A stretch of DNA of 64,000 nt from Lanius collurio (lineage: Eukaryota > Chordata > Aves > Passeriformes > Laniidae): NCBI GenBank assembly GCA_020086605.1, contig JACBWW010000092.1, forward strand, positions 240,538 to 304,537. The letters run 5' to 3'. The position numbers and the translations under genes are program-made. The notes under the pieces are model-generated. The model saw only the letters and a program-made list of their open reading frames with translations, did no database searches and was not told the origin of the DNA. Positions 51,801 through 64,000 of the stretch are shown here, in pieces (position 1 is the stretch's first letter; every line of letters starts with the position of its first letter).

Positions 51801-54800
51801 GTGATGTACACAGCTAGGTGGTCAGTCCTCAACTTTAGTTTAACCTCCATGTAATTCTTGCAATTACTACAGATGCCTACATAAGCAAGGGCAGTATATT
51901 CTGGAAGACACCTTTTCTAGAAGAAAACCTTCTCTTTTATCCAGTAGCAATAGATTTCCCAATATAAATCCAGTTTTCAGTGGATGCTAACAATGCTCTC
52001 CAATATGCAGAGCAGCAAAACTGTAACTGTTAACTGAAGTTTCATGTTTCCAGTTCCTTTTCCCCTTCACACACTGCTCAGGCAAGGAAAACCCAGATTC
52101 TGAAGCACAGCTGAGAGCTCCACTGCCTTCCTACCAAAGGGTAATTATAGGACATGTAATACTCAAATGACCCCCAGCATTCCATGCCAAAAAGCTGAGG
52201 CCTAACGAAATTATAAGGCTGTCTAGAGCTCCTTCAGAAATCAGAAGGCCTGGGCTGAAATGCACTAATTACTGAGTTTTGGAAAGCCTATCCTACTTCC
52301 ATACCTCACTGAGAAAGATGGCCCCTTGCTCCTCTGTTTTAGTCCAAATGCAGCATCAGTCTCTATGGGCATGCACCTGTGCAGCAAAGCACTAAAATCA
52401 TATTTCACACTGAAAATTCAACTTGATTTGGATGTCCTTATAAAACATATCTTTTTTTTTTAAAGAACAAAATTAAGTAAACAAAAAATAATTAGTATTT
52501 TTTAGCATTCTAGTCAACTCTGAAAACTTGTGACTGTGTGCTCACAAACCATCAATATAGCCTAGGCCTTATAAAATTAAAGTGTCAAATATTTAGGGAT
52601 GTCTGCTGCTCACATATCACACAGCTCTGCAGGACTCCAGCACATCCCCTTCTGCCTGGGAAATACAGGCACACACAGACAAACTTATTTCCTGTACCAG
52701 AAGCAATCCAAATCTGACACAGAGGGTTATAAACAAAGAATGATTTTTTTTTAAGCCCAGAACTATCTTCCCTTTAAAAAAAGAGTCACAGCAAAGACAG
52801 TTCTAATTCTTGCCTCTGCCTTTTACATGTTTACAGGTATTGTCCAGTTCTGTAAAGCTCTTCCAACACAGCAGAGTGCAGATGTTCCTCTGCACTTTCT
52901 CTGAGCAGCTGCTGCTGTCACAGACGTTGTCTCAGCCAGCTGTGGGGTGTCTCAAATTCTCTGCTACATGCTAATATAACACTTGGAGACAAGGATGTAA
53001 GGCACTTTTTGGAAGGAAGTAAAATTTAGTGAAGGCTTATTCTGCATTTGTTTTTTAACTTCACCAAGTAATCAAGTGGTTTCCCACCCAGTCTCATTTA
53101 GTATCTTAGCACAAAATCCACAGCCAATACTCATCAGGAAACAAGAGAGGCAGGAACAGACCCTCAGTCTGACTAAGGGAGGGAGACACAAGACTATCTG
53201 GTCAGCTACCTTTTAAATACACTTTCACTGAGAAAACTATTTGAGATAGTAAAAAATCTGTCCTTTGCTAAAACCCAGGTGGACTGAAAAGGTAGGAAGG
53301 ATTTTTTCCAAAGCCCAAGGTTGTAGCTATTACCAAAGCTGTAAATTAAACTCCAAGCAGAGACACTGCAGAACATCACTCTAACAGAAAACAGCAAGTT
53401 AAATAAAGTTGCTGATCTTGCCTTGGATCCAGCCCAGCCCAGCAATCCCAGCACAGGCTGCTGCCCTTGGAAGGCAATTCTCAGTGGGTGTCACTCACAC
53501 CTTCACAGGCAGCACAGAAGGCATTTTCAGCCAGGACTGGGGAGAGTGAAAAACTCCTATGTGAGCCAGGAAAAAGGATACCTTGGTTTGACTGCAAACA
53601 GGAAGGTGTTTTTTTTTGTTTTGTTTTATTTTTTTGAGAACAAACAATAGAAATCAAGAAGAGTTATTGTGCAGTGTACAGAGGCATAAAGGAATTACCA
53701 AAGTAAGTCTTTGGCTGTTATCAGCTCCATTTAATTTACATGTTCCTGCAAGGAACCTACATCCCAAGAGCTTCTACATTCACACAGAACCCTGAATTTT
53801 CTTTACCAAAAGGTTTTAGTTGTGGAGGAGTTTATATAAATATATATAAATATATGTACACATACATACATGCACAAAAAAAAATTTAAAAAAAAATTAA
53901 AACAAAATCTATTCTAAATCTTACAGAATTATTTTTTTTCAAGGAAGCAATTTTACTACAAGAACCAGATTAATTTTTTATTTGGTCGAAACTAGCAGAA
54001 AACCTCTCCATTTCTCTTCTTAAAGGCTTCTGAAAAATTCCCCACCCTGAAGGAACTGCCAAACCTCAGAACTAACTTCAAGAGCTGCCTTGATACATCA
54101 CCTTGGAAAATAAAGAGATAGATTTTCTTAAAGGTGGTTCTATTGAATTCCCTGAGAAGGGTATTGAAGGAAGCAAATTAGGGATGCTGCAATTTCTACT
54201 ACAGTCTGCAGTAACAGTGAATAGAACAATTACTTCCCCACCCATTCACTCTAAGTCTAACATGTTTCAAGGGCTTTTAATTCTCTCACAAATAGTACTT
54301 GTTGACATGGATATTGCTTTGCTTGAAAGATGCCTCCTGATATTTTTAATTCTAGCTTGCAGCATCAAGATATTGTCTTTAAAAAATAAAAATTTTCAGT
54401 ATCAGGGAAATAAAAGAACTTCCATAAAGGGGAAGAGGATATATATTAACTTAAAAATAATTCCTGTTCCCAAGAACAGTATTTGCAAATTATTTAATAT
54501 TCAAATAATTTTCAGCTTTCTTTGTTCATATCACCAATCTTTTTGTTTTTAATTTCATATTTCTGATAACTAGTGAACCATGAACATTTCTTTACTGCTG
54601 TCTGAGCCTGAAAACATATAAGTTACCCATTATTAAAATATTATCCTAATAAGCACAAGCCTGAACACAAAGTGTTGTTCATCACAACCACCTTCATTTG
54701 CAAGTAATTTCTAATTCTGCATTGTTTACTAGGTCAATGTACCACCATGGAGATAACAATAATCCCTTTTAATCAAAGGAATGAAGCTAAAGGAAATAAT

Positions 54801-56640
54801 TAATGCTAACTACCAATGAATGTACTGGCTATTTATTTAAAACACAGTGGCATGTGCTTGGACATAGCTGCTATATATTATGAGAAAGAAACTGACTTTT
54901 TTCTCCCATGTATTGTAAATTCCATTAAGAAAATACATTCGCCTCAAGTTTAGTTACGGGACCAAAAAATTTTATCCTGACTCAGTCCTGGATAGTAACT
55001 TCAGCTTGCTGTGATAGAAAGCTTACTTGTGGCAACACAATAAACCCTGCCACAAAGGGAAAACAGAAGACAAAAAAGGATACAAGAAAAATAAAGAGTG
55101 TGAAAAAAGACCATCAGATCCAAACAGCAAGATAAACAGAAGTAATGCCATTTATCAATGGCACAAAACTATTTTCTTGAACCAAGTCTTGGGTTTCTTT
55201 CCAAATGATACATAAATATTGTCAAATCTTACTTGAAAGATGCCACAGAGACCTTTCCAGAGATCAAACAGGTTCCTGGGTAAATTTTTTTTTCCACATT
55301 ACAGGTAGATATTACCAACTCTCTTGAAACATCAAAAATAAAGTTTTATCAGTGCATACCTGTCATTATTTTCTATCAGATACCAAGAAAAAAGTACCTG
55401 AGTTACTTGAGGAAAGAGAACTGGAGCAAGCAATAGGAAGCTAATAGGACTATTTATAAATCAGATGCAATATCCTCTTTCAACAAGTACCCTCCTGAAC
55501 ACTGAGAGTCTTGCAAGAGCAAGTTCCATGCTCTGAATTACTTCAAGAAGCTTTACTCTCACATGGGCCCTGCTTAGAAAATTTATCATAGCAATTAACT
55601 GTGTGAGAACAACAAGCTCAGATGCTTTAGTATCATGGCAAATATAAGTGTTTTACAGCCAGCAATGCACCTGAGTGCACAGCTAACATGTAGTGCTGGA
55701 GCTTCACACTTATTTATGTTCTGCTGCACCCCTGCCAAGCATTTACATCAGGAGTTATCCCACCCCCCATGCGAGTTACCTGGAACAGCTTATTTCTGGT
55801 ATACCTGCATCAAAGCTATTTTACCTCAAGGAAAACCAGGATTAAAACCTCCATGTAACAACTGACAATGACTCAAGCAAGTCAGCATATTCTCAGGCGA
55901 TCTAGTTGCTATAAAACATATTTTTTATCACATAAATAAGACAAGTTTTACAGCTACAGCCACATTTGACAGTGTGCTGACTGACCACGTGACACTGCCC
56001 CATCTTTGATCAGCACAGCACGACCAGCAGAAGGAACTGCTGCTGGAGATGTTGGCATGGCCAGGCACAGGAAGCACTCAGGACCATTTCAGCAGCATTC
56101 CCATAAACACCTTCTAGAAGCAGACAGAGCTAGAGAGCCCTTCTGACCTACAAACCAAAACCTCCACATGGACAAGAGCCCAGACTAACAAACCAAGAGA
56201 TGGGCCACAAGTGGGAGGTGAAAGGCCAGGACTGGGCTGGACTCCAGAAACCCAACAGTGACAGCACAGCTGCCCTTCCTGCCCTGCCAGCCCCTCCTGG
56301 TGCTACCTGGTCTGGCAGTAACCCTGGCCAGAAGAGGCCACCCACCAATCCCACTGGGCACTGCTGAGTGCCAAAGTCACACACTCCCACTCCTTCCATA
56401 GGGAGAAAACCTTTTCCAGCAAGAGATCCTCTCTTTCAATAAGGCAACGCCAAATCAGTCAGATTTGAGTGCCCAAACAGAAACCAAGAAGGTTCTTCAT
56501 TTGCATGAGGAAAGAAATGCAAAACCACACGGTCAGAGAAGATTTACATACAGCTGGACACACTGAATAATGAGCAGAATATTAATTACAAAGATGGTAA
56601 TTACCAGGAAATTTCTTCCATGAAATGCAGATCTTAAGAC
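51801..56640. other. Intronic stretch, few landmarks
   Basis: AT-rich DNA with T-rich sequence at 53608-53636 (GTTTT units) and a TATA/TACA-rich low-complexity stretch at 53830-53905. A CpG-poor GC-richer patch lies at 56180-56350. No exon or transposon recognised. Confidence 0.5.
53830..53905. repeat. AT-rich low-complexity stretch
   Basis: ATATAAATATATATAAATAT followed by TACA-type units and A runs interrupted by TTT. Simple sequence without coding capacity. Confidence 0.8.
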
Positions 56641-56721
56641 TGCTACCAACTAAATCTCTTTTCAGCTTTTTATTCACACAAAAGCAGTGTATATGCATTC
56701 CACACTCTTTAAAAAGAAAAA

Positions 56722-56722
56722 N
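56722..56722. other. Undetermined base (N)
   Basis: Single N at the junction of an A-rich and a GC-rich stretch inside the LTR-like element; it could hide missing sequence. Confidence 0.95.
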
Positions 56723-56986
56723 TCAGGAACCGTCTCCCAGGGGGCCGTGGCTTCTCTCAGCCCTCGGCCGGGGGTGCCTGCAGAGGTGCCTGGCTCAGCA
56801 GCCATCAGCTCTCAGGGATTCAGCAGTGATTTCAGCTCTGCTCTGCAAGGCAAACCCCCAGGGCCAGGCCCGCACAGAGAGAGGAGAGGTCCTGCTGGTG
56901 GTGCCGCAGAAGTCGCTTTGTTCTTCCATCTCCCGCCAAGGGGTGACCAGAGACGGATCCTCCCCGACTCGGGGCAGAGGGGTCTC

Positions 56987-57030
56987 TTTTATGGGGTACA
57001 GAGGTGGGTGTGCAAGGGTGAGAAACCAAT
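56987..57030 (-). promoter_or_regulatory. Candidate LTR core promoter (CCAAT + TATA)
   Basis: Minus-strand ATTGG (plus 57026-57030) and ATAAAAG (plus 56987-56993) are spaced like a proximal element and TATA box. Initiation would be expected near 56955-56965 heading left, in the CCNY direction. Activity is inferred only. Confidence 0.4.
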
Positions 57031-57200
57031 GGGTATTTGGGTATTTTACACAGAGTTTCCTAGAGGATCAGGGGTCTGTCTTCTCTCGCCGTAACCACAA
57101 AGGCTCTCTCTTTCCCCAAGAGGGGCCTGCAGGGGGATTGTGTGACCTCCTTATCTCCAGGCCTCCCTGCCAGGGCAGGGCCTGTCAGACCCCACATCTG

Positions 57201-60200
57201 GAGATGCTGCAGTTCCCTTTATCTAAACAAGGGCTTCCTGCCAGGACAGAGAGAGACCCTAAAGTTTGCACCCCAGTCACCCAGCAGCACAGGAGGCCCC
57301 GAGGCGACCTCAGCCGCCAGGGCAGGAGGACACGCAGGCACAGGGGCCATGCCCAGCACCTTCCATGGGGCAGGGAGCAGCCCCTGCCAGCACCTTCTCT
57401 GGAGCACAAACAGCTGGCAGGAGTCCCAGTGACAGCACCACTGTCACCTCACCACCACTGAGCACCGGCAGTACGAGCACAGTTGCTTTTCCCTACAGTA
57501 ACAAACACATTGATATATCCATGGGAACCTGCTTTGAGATAATCAACCTGAAATCAGACACAAAAGAACAACTGAAGTGCTCCCTTAAGTTCTCTTCTTC
57601 TTTTCTACCCACAACCATACATAATTTCAGTGCTGTTGAACTGTAAATTTATATTCAAAAATTAAAACACGCAGTAAGGAGAAAAAAAAAACAACGAAAA
57701 AAAAGCCCCACAACCAGATATGTGAAAATGTAAGAGCAGTTGTACAGTGTAAGTTCAGGTTCTCATGTAGTAAAACTTCAGTGTTTGGATTCCATGAACT
57801 ATGACTCAAATACTTGTTACAAAAATAATTCTTTACCATAATATTTTTTAAAGAAATGTGACTTAATGTCTAGAGCTTACTTTTCACAAAACATTCATTT
57901 CCAGTCCAATTTAACTTGGCAATGTCCCCTTCACTTAAATAACCATTTTTGCCCAGAGGAAACTAGTTTCTAGATTTAGAATTTGCATCACCGCTTATAT
58001 ATGGAATTTTATATTGTTCTTTTCTTTCCTTTAGCTTTCAAGAGCAGTATTGGTTTCTTTTTCTCCATGAAACAATCAGTTAAATCTCCCCTACTTATTA
58101 TTATTTTCATCACAGACTTGACCTCTAGGACCATCTGTTAAAGGAATCCTTCCTGTACCTAAACCCATGAAAAAGTACAGAAAACCCTCCATAAAATTAT
58201 AATTCAAATTTCTATGTCTGACACAGAGAGAGTAACTGTATAGTGTGAATGCAGGATTCTAGACACTTATCCCAAATGAATTATCCTAGAATGGAGGACA
58301 TTTAGCTGCACAGAGTGTGATTTGAAAGCTTAAAATACAATTGCATTTCCAAACTCTTCACACCCTTTTAGCCTCCACTGACTGACTAAATGCATATGGA
58401 TTTCTGCCAGCTGGGAATAGTCCCAACAAGCAGCTCCAGCAAGGAAGTGCCCTTGAGAGCTGAGCATTCCCAGGGAGCATCAGGTGGGACTGACCCAGCT
58501 CAGAACAGAGGCACCTGCAAAAGATCCCGTTGGTCACTTGGGAAACTGGATTTTACCTCAATGTTTATTTTACCGTCTCAACTTTGGAATCTACCACATA
58601 TGATCTTAACAAGAAATATCAAAATACTAACCAGAAGAAAGCTCATGAATCTTAATTTCAGAATCTCTTGTTAAGAACTGTTTGCTCCCATGCAAATAAA
58701 TCAGTCATTGATTACTATTTAAAAGCTGAAACACTAGGATTTCAAAACACACATCTATGTAAAGTGGTTAATTACAATCCTTATTTTAATAGTGACAGTG
58801 AATAGGGAAGAGAATTTCAAATTAAAGATCATCCTCAACAGATTTTACAGAGTTTGGAGATTCAATAAATTTAAGAGTCTTGCTATAGCCACAGTTGAAA
58901 CTCTGCTAGCATCTAGAAATGAAATGATTTCTAATAAAATCTGAAACTGTTTTTTACCTAGTTACAAACAAAGCAGAATAATGCTATGAATTGTTAGGCA
59001 AAATATTCTGCCAATGAACTTAATATTATGAATTTTAACTCTGTTGATTTCAGTTATATTTCTCATAAACTTAATAAAAATGAGTCCTTCAAAGTTCTCC
59101 AAAATGAAGAGAAAACAAATCAAACAGGAATAAAAAGAGATTTTAAAGATCCCAGTTCCTAATAGCTGTGGTTCTACCTCCCAAACACACAGGAGATTGA
59201 AGTCCTCTCATAAGCCAATCAACTGTCTGAAAATCAAAATTTCTGTTAGGATTATATGCATGTTCTCAATCATAACTTCTTTTTCCAACCTGTATTTCCC
59301 ACTGGTTTTTATAACAGCATTCTCTGAAGAGGAGAAAGTGGGGGGAGACCCACACCAAATTAGCAGAGACCAGTTTACTGAATGAAAACTGCATATATAA
59401 CACAGAGACAACTTTTTTTCAAGATAGAAAAACAGATGAGATCCAAAACTCCTAACATAAGCCTGGGAATCAAGAGATCTAATTCATTTCAAATGCTGAA
59501 AGACTTTCTTCAAGGTCTTTGGATCACCTGCATCACTTTACAGCACAACACAGCTCAGAAGTACTTCAGAGAGGTCATTACTGCCTGCAAAGCTCCCTGA
59601 CTTTAGCCTGAAAGTTTCTTTTGGCCAAAGCAGGGAAGCGTGGTCTGCTCTGTTCTAATCTGATGCAATGTCCTTCCATAGGAAGGTCAGGAAAGAGGAT
59701 AAAGAAACCACCAAATATTTAACTGTAAATTGGAACTATTGATAAATAGCACAAAAGCATAACTACTGCCAGTCATTTCACATCCACACCTCAGCCACTG
59801 ACAACTCCCAAATGAGCCCCTCCATAGAGAGCCTGCAGGGAAGTAAAAAAGTGGGGGATAGCAATTTAAAACATCTTTGCTGACCAAGTATGGTTTCTTT
59901 TCCATGCAGTATTACTTTCACTATCTGAACTTAATGTATTTTTTCCAGGAACAAAGATGGTAACAAGTTGTTTTTAGGGTTTTTTTTTCAGTTGGAAGCA
60001 TCCATTAAGATGTCATAAAGCAAATAACAACATGGCAACAAAAAGGTACTGCTTCCCAGAATGCTGATGTGCAGGGATAAAATGCAAAACAGAAACCATT
60101 TTAAGCATGCCAGTAATTCTAACTGCTAATTCTAAATCTAGAAAAGAATCCCTGCACCATCAAATTGTGCATCTTCATTCAGTAACAGTGCACCTTTACC

Positions 60201-60988
60201 ACGTCCCTTTGGGTAGCCTTTACAAAGCCCTGGAGTACTCTGTATCTTCTGTAAGTTTTGTCTCCCTACAATCCATCTTTTAGATGCAGGAATAACTCAT
60301 CAATTCCCACTCTTAGTGAAATACCAACACAAAGAAAAGCATCTTCTAAAATTTCAATGTGCTCTCATATTGCTTTCAATACTGTTGAAAGTAAATACTT
60401 TCACTTCCCATCTGATATCTTCTGGATCTCAGCCACAGCTGTGTGAGAATCATTCTGCAGACAAAAAAAAATAAGCAAGCAAAAGGTCTGAGATACAACT
60501 TTTTTAACTAAGACTTGGTGGGGTTTTATTTAAAAGAAAATTACAAATCAGCTGTTGAAGGCTGACTCTTCCAATTGCAGAGAGAAAGACATCACAGTGC
60601 CCACTCTCCCTCTAAGAACCACAGTGGAAAAGAGCATGGGAAATGCTACACAAAGTGGATGAAAATTCACTCTTAATTTTGGGATTAGCTCTATTCCATA
60701 ACCTTGTCTGAGCATTCAGCTATTGCAGTTTTCTGCAACATTTTCACACCAACAAAAACAACAATAAAGTGCCACTCACAGCAGCAAAACATTGATTTTA
60801 TTGATACATTTTGTTCAAACCACCATAAGCTACAGGAGGAGAGCACAAGTTTTGCAGTGCAAACTGCAGCTATTGATGGCAAAGCAAAGGCAGTCCAGCA
60901 ACATGGTTATAGCATTAGCCTGACTTAAAAGAATGGTATTCATTTCAAATATTATCCCAAAGAAATAAAGATAGAAGTAAATAAACAG
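57201..60988. other. Intronic stretch, few landmarks
   Basis: GC-rich sequence of unknown identity continues to about 57440, possibly more of the LTR-bearing element. The rest is AT-rich, with an A-rich run at 57679-57704. No exon recognised. Confidence 0.5.
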
Positions 60989-61046
60989 GAGTTGGACTTC
61001 CATGATCCTTGTGGGTCCTTCCAACTCAGGATATTCTATGATTCTA
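60989..61046 (+). mobile_element. CR1 LINE 3' terminal stub
   Basis: GAGTTGGACTTCCATGATCC, TTGTGGGTCCTTCCAACTCA and GGATATTCTATGATTCTA are the standard end of a CR1 element in forward orientation, with its terminal ATTCTATG repeat. Only about 58 bp are present, so the copy is severely 5'-truncated. Confidence 0.88.
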
Positions 61047-63935
61047 ATGCCAGCTAATGGAAAATGTGAACTCCTGATGATCTGAGAATCCTGACTTAGC
61101 TGAATGACTGCTGGCCTAAAAACTCCTTTCCAATTTGCACACCCAAAATGTTATAAATGTGATGAGAAAGGAGACAAAACAAAGGGGAAAACCATTCTGT
61201 GCAAACTCTCCAACCAGCTTTCACCATTAATATCCCAGTAATGCCAACCACAGCTCTCCAGCCAGCTTCTCTGCTAGTTAAGGATTAGCAGCAGCAGCTT
61301 TGGCCTGAAGACCAAGCTCTTTCTCCACCCAGTTCAGGCTGCTGAGAGCTCCCAATGTAAAACCAGTCCTCCCATAGCAGCACAAGTGCTGGGGATGCTC
61401 CTGCTGCACTGAGGGAATGGGTTACAGAGGCTCATAGGGCCTACAAAATCAGCAAGGAAAGTTAAAGTTAAACGTGGTAAAACTATCTCTGAACTTCAGT
61501 CAACTTCTGCCAAAGGTTTCAGCTCAGGAAATGAACATCCCAACAGTCCATTTCAGCAATTCTGGAATATTTGCTTTTAAAGTTGATTTGCAAGGAGACA
61601 AAACTCCTTACAAACTGTCCATTCTTCTTACAGAAGATACAGAGGATGCAGAACCACTCCAGTGAAAGCATCACCTCTGCACACTGCTTGGAATACTCCA
61701 CCTAAGTAACAAATTGCTACACTTAAAAGATTTATTAATGATGGCTAGATTGTCACATACATTTCAGAGATGTGTAGCACACATATTAAATATTCTGCAG
61801 GATGAAGTGAAAAAGAGCACTCCATATGTCAGAATGCACATAGAAAATTAATAAATTTTAAAAGTTCTATTTATCCAAATTCAAAGGAAAGGAAAAGAAG
61901 CAAAAGTAATGTCAATTCATGTCTATACAGAAAGCTCAGAGAAAGGCCATAGATATGTTTTCAGTTTGCAGAGTGTATTTCATATTCTTGCAAAGATGTC
62001 AAACAAGGAAGATACTCAGAGCATGCCTGACATGCAGCTGGCTGTGGGGACAAAGACAAGGACAGCCACCAGGCAGTGCTAGGCACTGCTCACTTATTCC
62101 CCTTCCAGCCAGGATACCCAGCAGAGAGCAGCTGGAAAAAGGCATTCACAGTGTCAGCAGCTGCATGGTGTCCCACCAGCACTGGGTTTTGTACCATCTG
62201 ACCTGAGCAAGGCCTGAAGATGCAGCAAACATACCCTGGGAGACTGAAAAACCTTCAGTAAGCAACTAAAATTAGGTAAACCAGCTATGACCACTCAGTG
62301 AAAGGGTTTTCATTCCATTTAAATATATTACTCATATTACAAAACCCAAGGAAAAAGTATCCAAATATAAATCCAAAAATATCCAAAAGAACTGGAAATA
62401 CAGTAGTCCTTCCATTATCTGAGACCTATAATTTTAAATCTTGTCATTTTGTTTCAAGTACCAATTTACCCAGCCAAGATTGCTGATCTTGTATAACTCA
62501 CTTTCAAAGAAAATATTAATCAGATGGGAGTGCACGAATAAAATTTCTTAGAGGTAAGTTCAGATATGACTAGTCCTAGTATGTGTGCATCTGAAGGTTT
62601 CTGCAGCTAAATATGAAAACACTGCCTTTATACAGGGCATACATTTATTGGTTTGATGTGAACAATGCAAAAATGAGGTTTTGGGAAGGCTTTGTATGAT
62701 GGTGCCTCTTAGGAGAAGCAGGGCACAGACAGAACAATCAGCTGAGGCTGATAACAGGAAAAAAAAGCCAGCTGTGCAGGAGGCATCATTAGCAAGGTGC
62801 AATACACACCCAGGTTCACTGATGAAAGCCACAGCAGGCTGCATTTGTAATTTTTTTGATGCACCAGAATACAGTGGTACCTTGATACATGACCTCTGAC
62901 AAATGCTCAGTAGGTAATGCCAAATACTAAATACCAAAACAGTAGCAGTGAAAAGCTCACAGATCACCTCTGTGCTGGAATTCTGGCTAAGGGAACAAGA
63001 ATATGTTTAGAAAGAGAATTTTCTGTAAACCAAACAGACTTTGTTTTTAAAGAAAGGCTATCCTTTTACAATCCCCGTTTCAGCAGAAACGTCTGTGTGC
63101 AGCACACTACATGTTTCATTTGCTTCTGAAGTGCTCATGTCTTGACTTTTGTGAAGTAGGTCAGGTCCTTCACAATGTGCAACCCATCATGCCTTAGCTC
63201 TTGAAAACACCAGTATTCCCTTTAAGCAAAATTCCATTAGGTATATGGGGCAGACATTTCAAAACTTCCTTCTATTTTGCTAAAATCTCATAATTCCTAC
63301 AAAGCTCAGTAGACAAGAGATACACAAATACTAATTAATCTCATGTCAGAGACTCCCTTATGCCAGTTCCAAGAAGATGGAGGGAACAAATATGTAAATG
63401 AACAAATAAATGGCTTTTTAAAAAGCAGTCCATTCTTAGGTGCCTGTGCATTATGCAGCAAAAAACATGATTGACCCATCATGAAAAGGGCTGAAAAGGT
63501 TTCTCAGTGATGCACAGTTGCACAGGACATTATCTGAGCCAGCAATGCATGACCCAGTGACATCTGCAGAAGTTTACAAAGATGGAAAAACATAAATCTG
63601 ATTTTTGTGAAGGGGATGAGCTGATCATTAAGAACCACCTTTTCTTGAAATAGCCTAGGAACTCTCCATGTAGTCTCTGTTTCAAGAGCAGCCTTTTGGC
63701 CTATTTCATTGTGTGGTACCAGCTTTGCTTCACACCATCATATTTGTGGTAAGAAGTTGCCTTTCACCCCCTCACTACAGCTCCATCCTTGAAAAGCTGA
63801 CTGTAGAAATCCTGCTTTAAACAGAGAAATCACATCCGAGCACATGAGATTAGGCTGCTTTTTCTCAAGTTAAACCACCCCTGGGTCTGACTGTGACTGG
63901 CTGATGTAAAGACCAAGTGGAGTCTAAACTGGGCA
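61047..63935. other. Intronic stretch, nothing recognised
   Basis: AT-rich non-coding DNA up to the pentanucleotide array. No exon, including no CCNY N-terminal exon, and no transposon seen. The 135-residue minus-strand frame (62560-62967) is not recognisable. Confidence 0.5.
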
Positions 63936-64000
63936 GCCCAGCCCAGCCCAGCCCAGCCCAGCCCAGCCCAGCCCAGCCTAGCCCAGCCCAGCCCAGCCCA
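63936..64000. repeat. (GCCCA)n pentanucleotide array at the window edge
   Basis: Thirteen consecutive 5-bp units, all GCCCA except the ninth (GCCTA at 63976-63980), running off the right edge. The minus strand reads GGGCT repeats: G triplets with two-base loops, an ideal quadruplex repeat on the CCNY sense strand. True array length is unknown because the window ends inside it. Confidence 0.95.

Larger units (their letters stand above)
56640..57200 (-). mobile_element. LTR-like element in CCNY sense orientation
   Basis: On the minus strand an ordered set of LTR-like signals is seen: a possible start TGTGGGGTCTGACAGG (near 57200), ATTGG (inverted CCAAT, plus 57026-57030), a CCCATAAAAGAG TATA-like box (plus 56987-56993) about 30 bp on, a CCCCGAGTCGGGG palindrome soon after, and AATAAA (plus 56669-56674). 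It is GC- and CpG-richer than the surrounding intron, as inserted LTRs often are. Boundaries are not fixed and no target-site duplication was found. GC-rich sequence continues to about 57440 and may belong to it. The long plus-strand frame across it (56625-57461) is a shadow of the CpG-rich repeat. Confidence 0.45.
1251..64000 (-). other. CCNY: Long CCNY 5' intron (partial)
   Basis: Everything right of the exon is upstream of it in the CCNY transcript. The exon begins in phase 1 at cyclin Y residue ~52, so the missing N-terminal part (MGNTTSCC..., a GC-rich first exon) must lie beyond position 64000 unless it was overlooked. I searched by eye for codons of the N-terminal peptide (for example DTGCNLQHISDREN) and did not find them. 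The intron is therefore at least 62.7 kb. Human CCNY also has a very large first intron. It hosts all the repeats listed here. Confidence 0.7.

Noticed and set aside
56740..57010. CpG-richer sequence considered as the CCNY first exon or promoter island
   Set aside because: No cyclin Y N-terminal codons on the minus strand; the order of CCAAT, TATA-like and poly(A) signals fits an LTR better.
56625..57461. 278-residue plus-strand reading frame, the longest in the window
   Set aside because: It runs antisense through LTR-like GC-rich DNA, contains an N, is low-complexity in Pro/Arg/Gly, and matches no family I know; overlapping frames are open too, as expected for a stop-poor repeat.

Overview
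This is vertebrate, specifically avian, genomic DNA. It is AT-rich and almost gene-empty. It carries several CR1 LINE tails with the ATTCTATGATTCTA-type 3' end, an ERVL-type LTR tail of the kind common in birds, and short simple repeats. Nothing bacterial or viral-episomal is present. A neoavian, probably passerine, bird is the best guess; the species cannot be fixed from the sequence alone.

The only coding sequence I can support is one 75-bp exon on the minus strand at 1173-1247. It encodes 25 residues ([15 protein letters not shown]... to ...LSKSQTD) that match, as I know the protein, residues about 52-76 of cyclin Y (CCNY). It has a strong splice acceptor and a good donor. It also contains an ATG in excellent Kozak context, which in human CCNY is the start of the shorter 287-residue isoform. 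The gene is read right to left. The 1172 bases left of the exon are the start of the next intron, and the roughly 62.7 kb to the right is the preceding, very long first intron. I found no other CCNY exon: the N-terminal exon should lie beyond 64000 and the next downstream exon before position 1.

Layout from left to right: CCNY exon and a palindromic octamer-site pair (1.2-1.4 kb); G-quadruplex motif on the CCNY sense strand (3.57 kb); 41-bp tandem duplication (7.0 kb); CR1 fragments at 9.0 kb, a split and inverted CR1 at 9.9-10.4 kb, CR1 at 16.3 kb and an ancient CR1/L3-like relic at 17.0 kb; a four-phase trinucleotide microsatellite and an A13G12 tract (24.1-24.4 kb); CR1 tail (30.55 kb); an LTR/minisatellite/LTR cluster (38.6-40.5 kb); 42-bp tandem duplication (51.7 kb); an LTR-like promoter in the same orientation as CCNY (56.65-57.2 kb); CR1 tail (61.0 kb); and a GCCCA pentanucleotide array running off the right edge, G-quadruplex-forming on the CCNY sense strand.

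Open reading frames elsewhere are short, unrelated to any family I recognise, and best explained as chance or as GC-rich repeats lacking stop codons. I see no rRNA, tRNA, CRISPR, operon or prokaryotic element. The most interesting idea is regulatory: sense-oriented LTR promoter signals lie upstream of an exon carrying its own in-frame, strong-context start codon.
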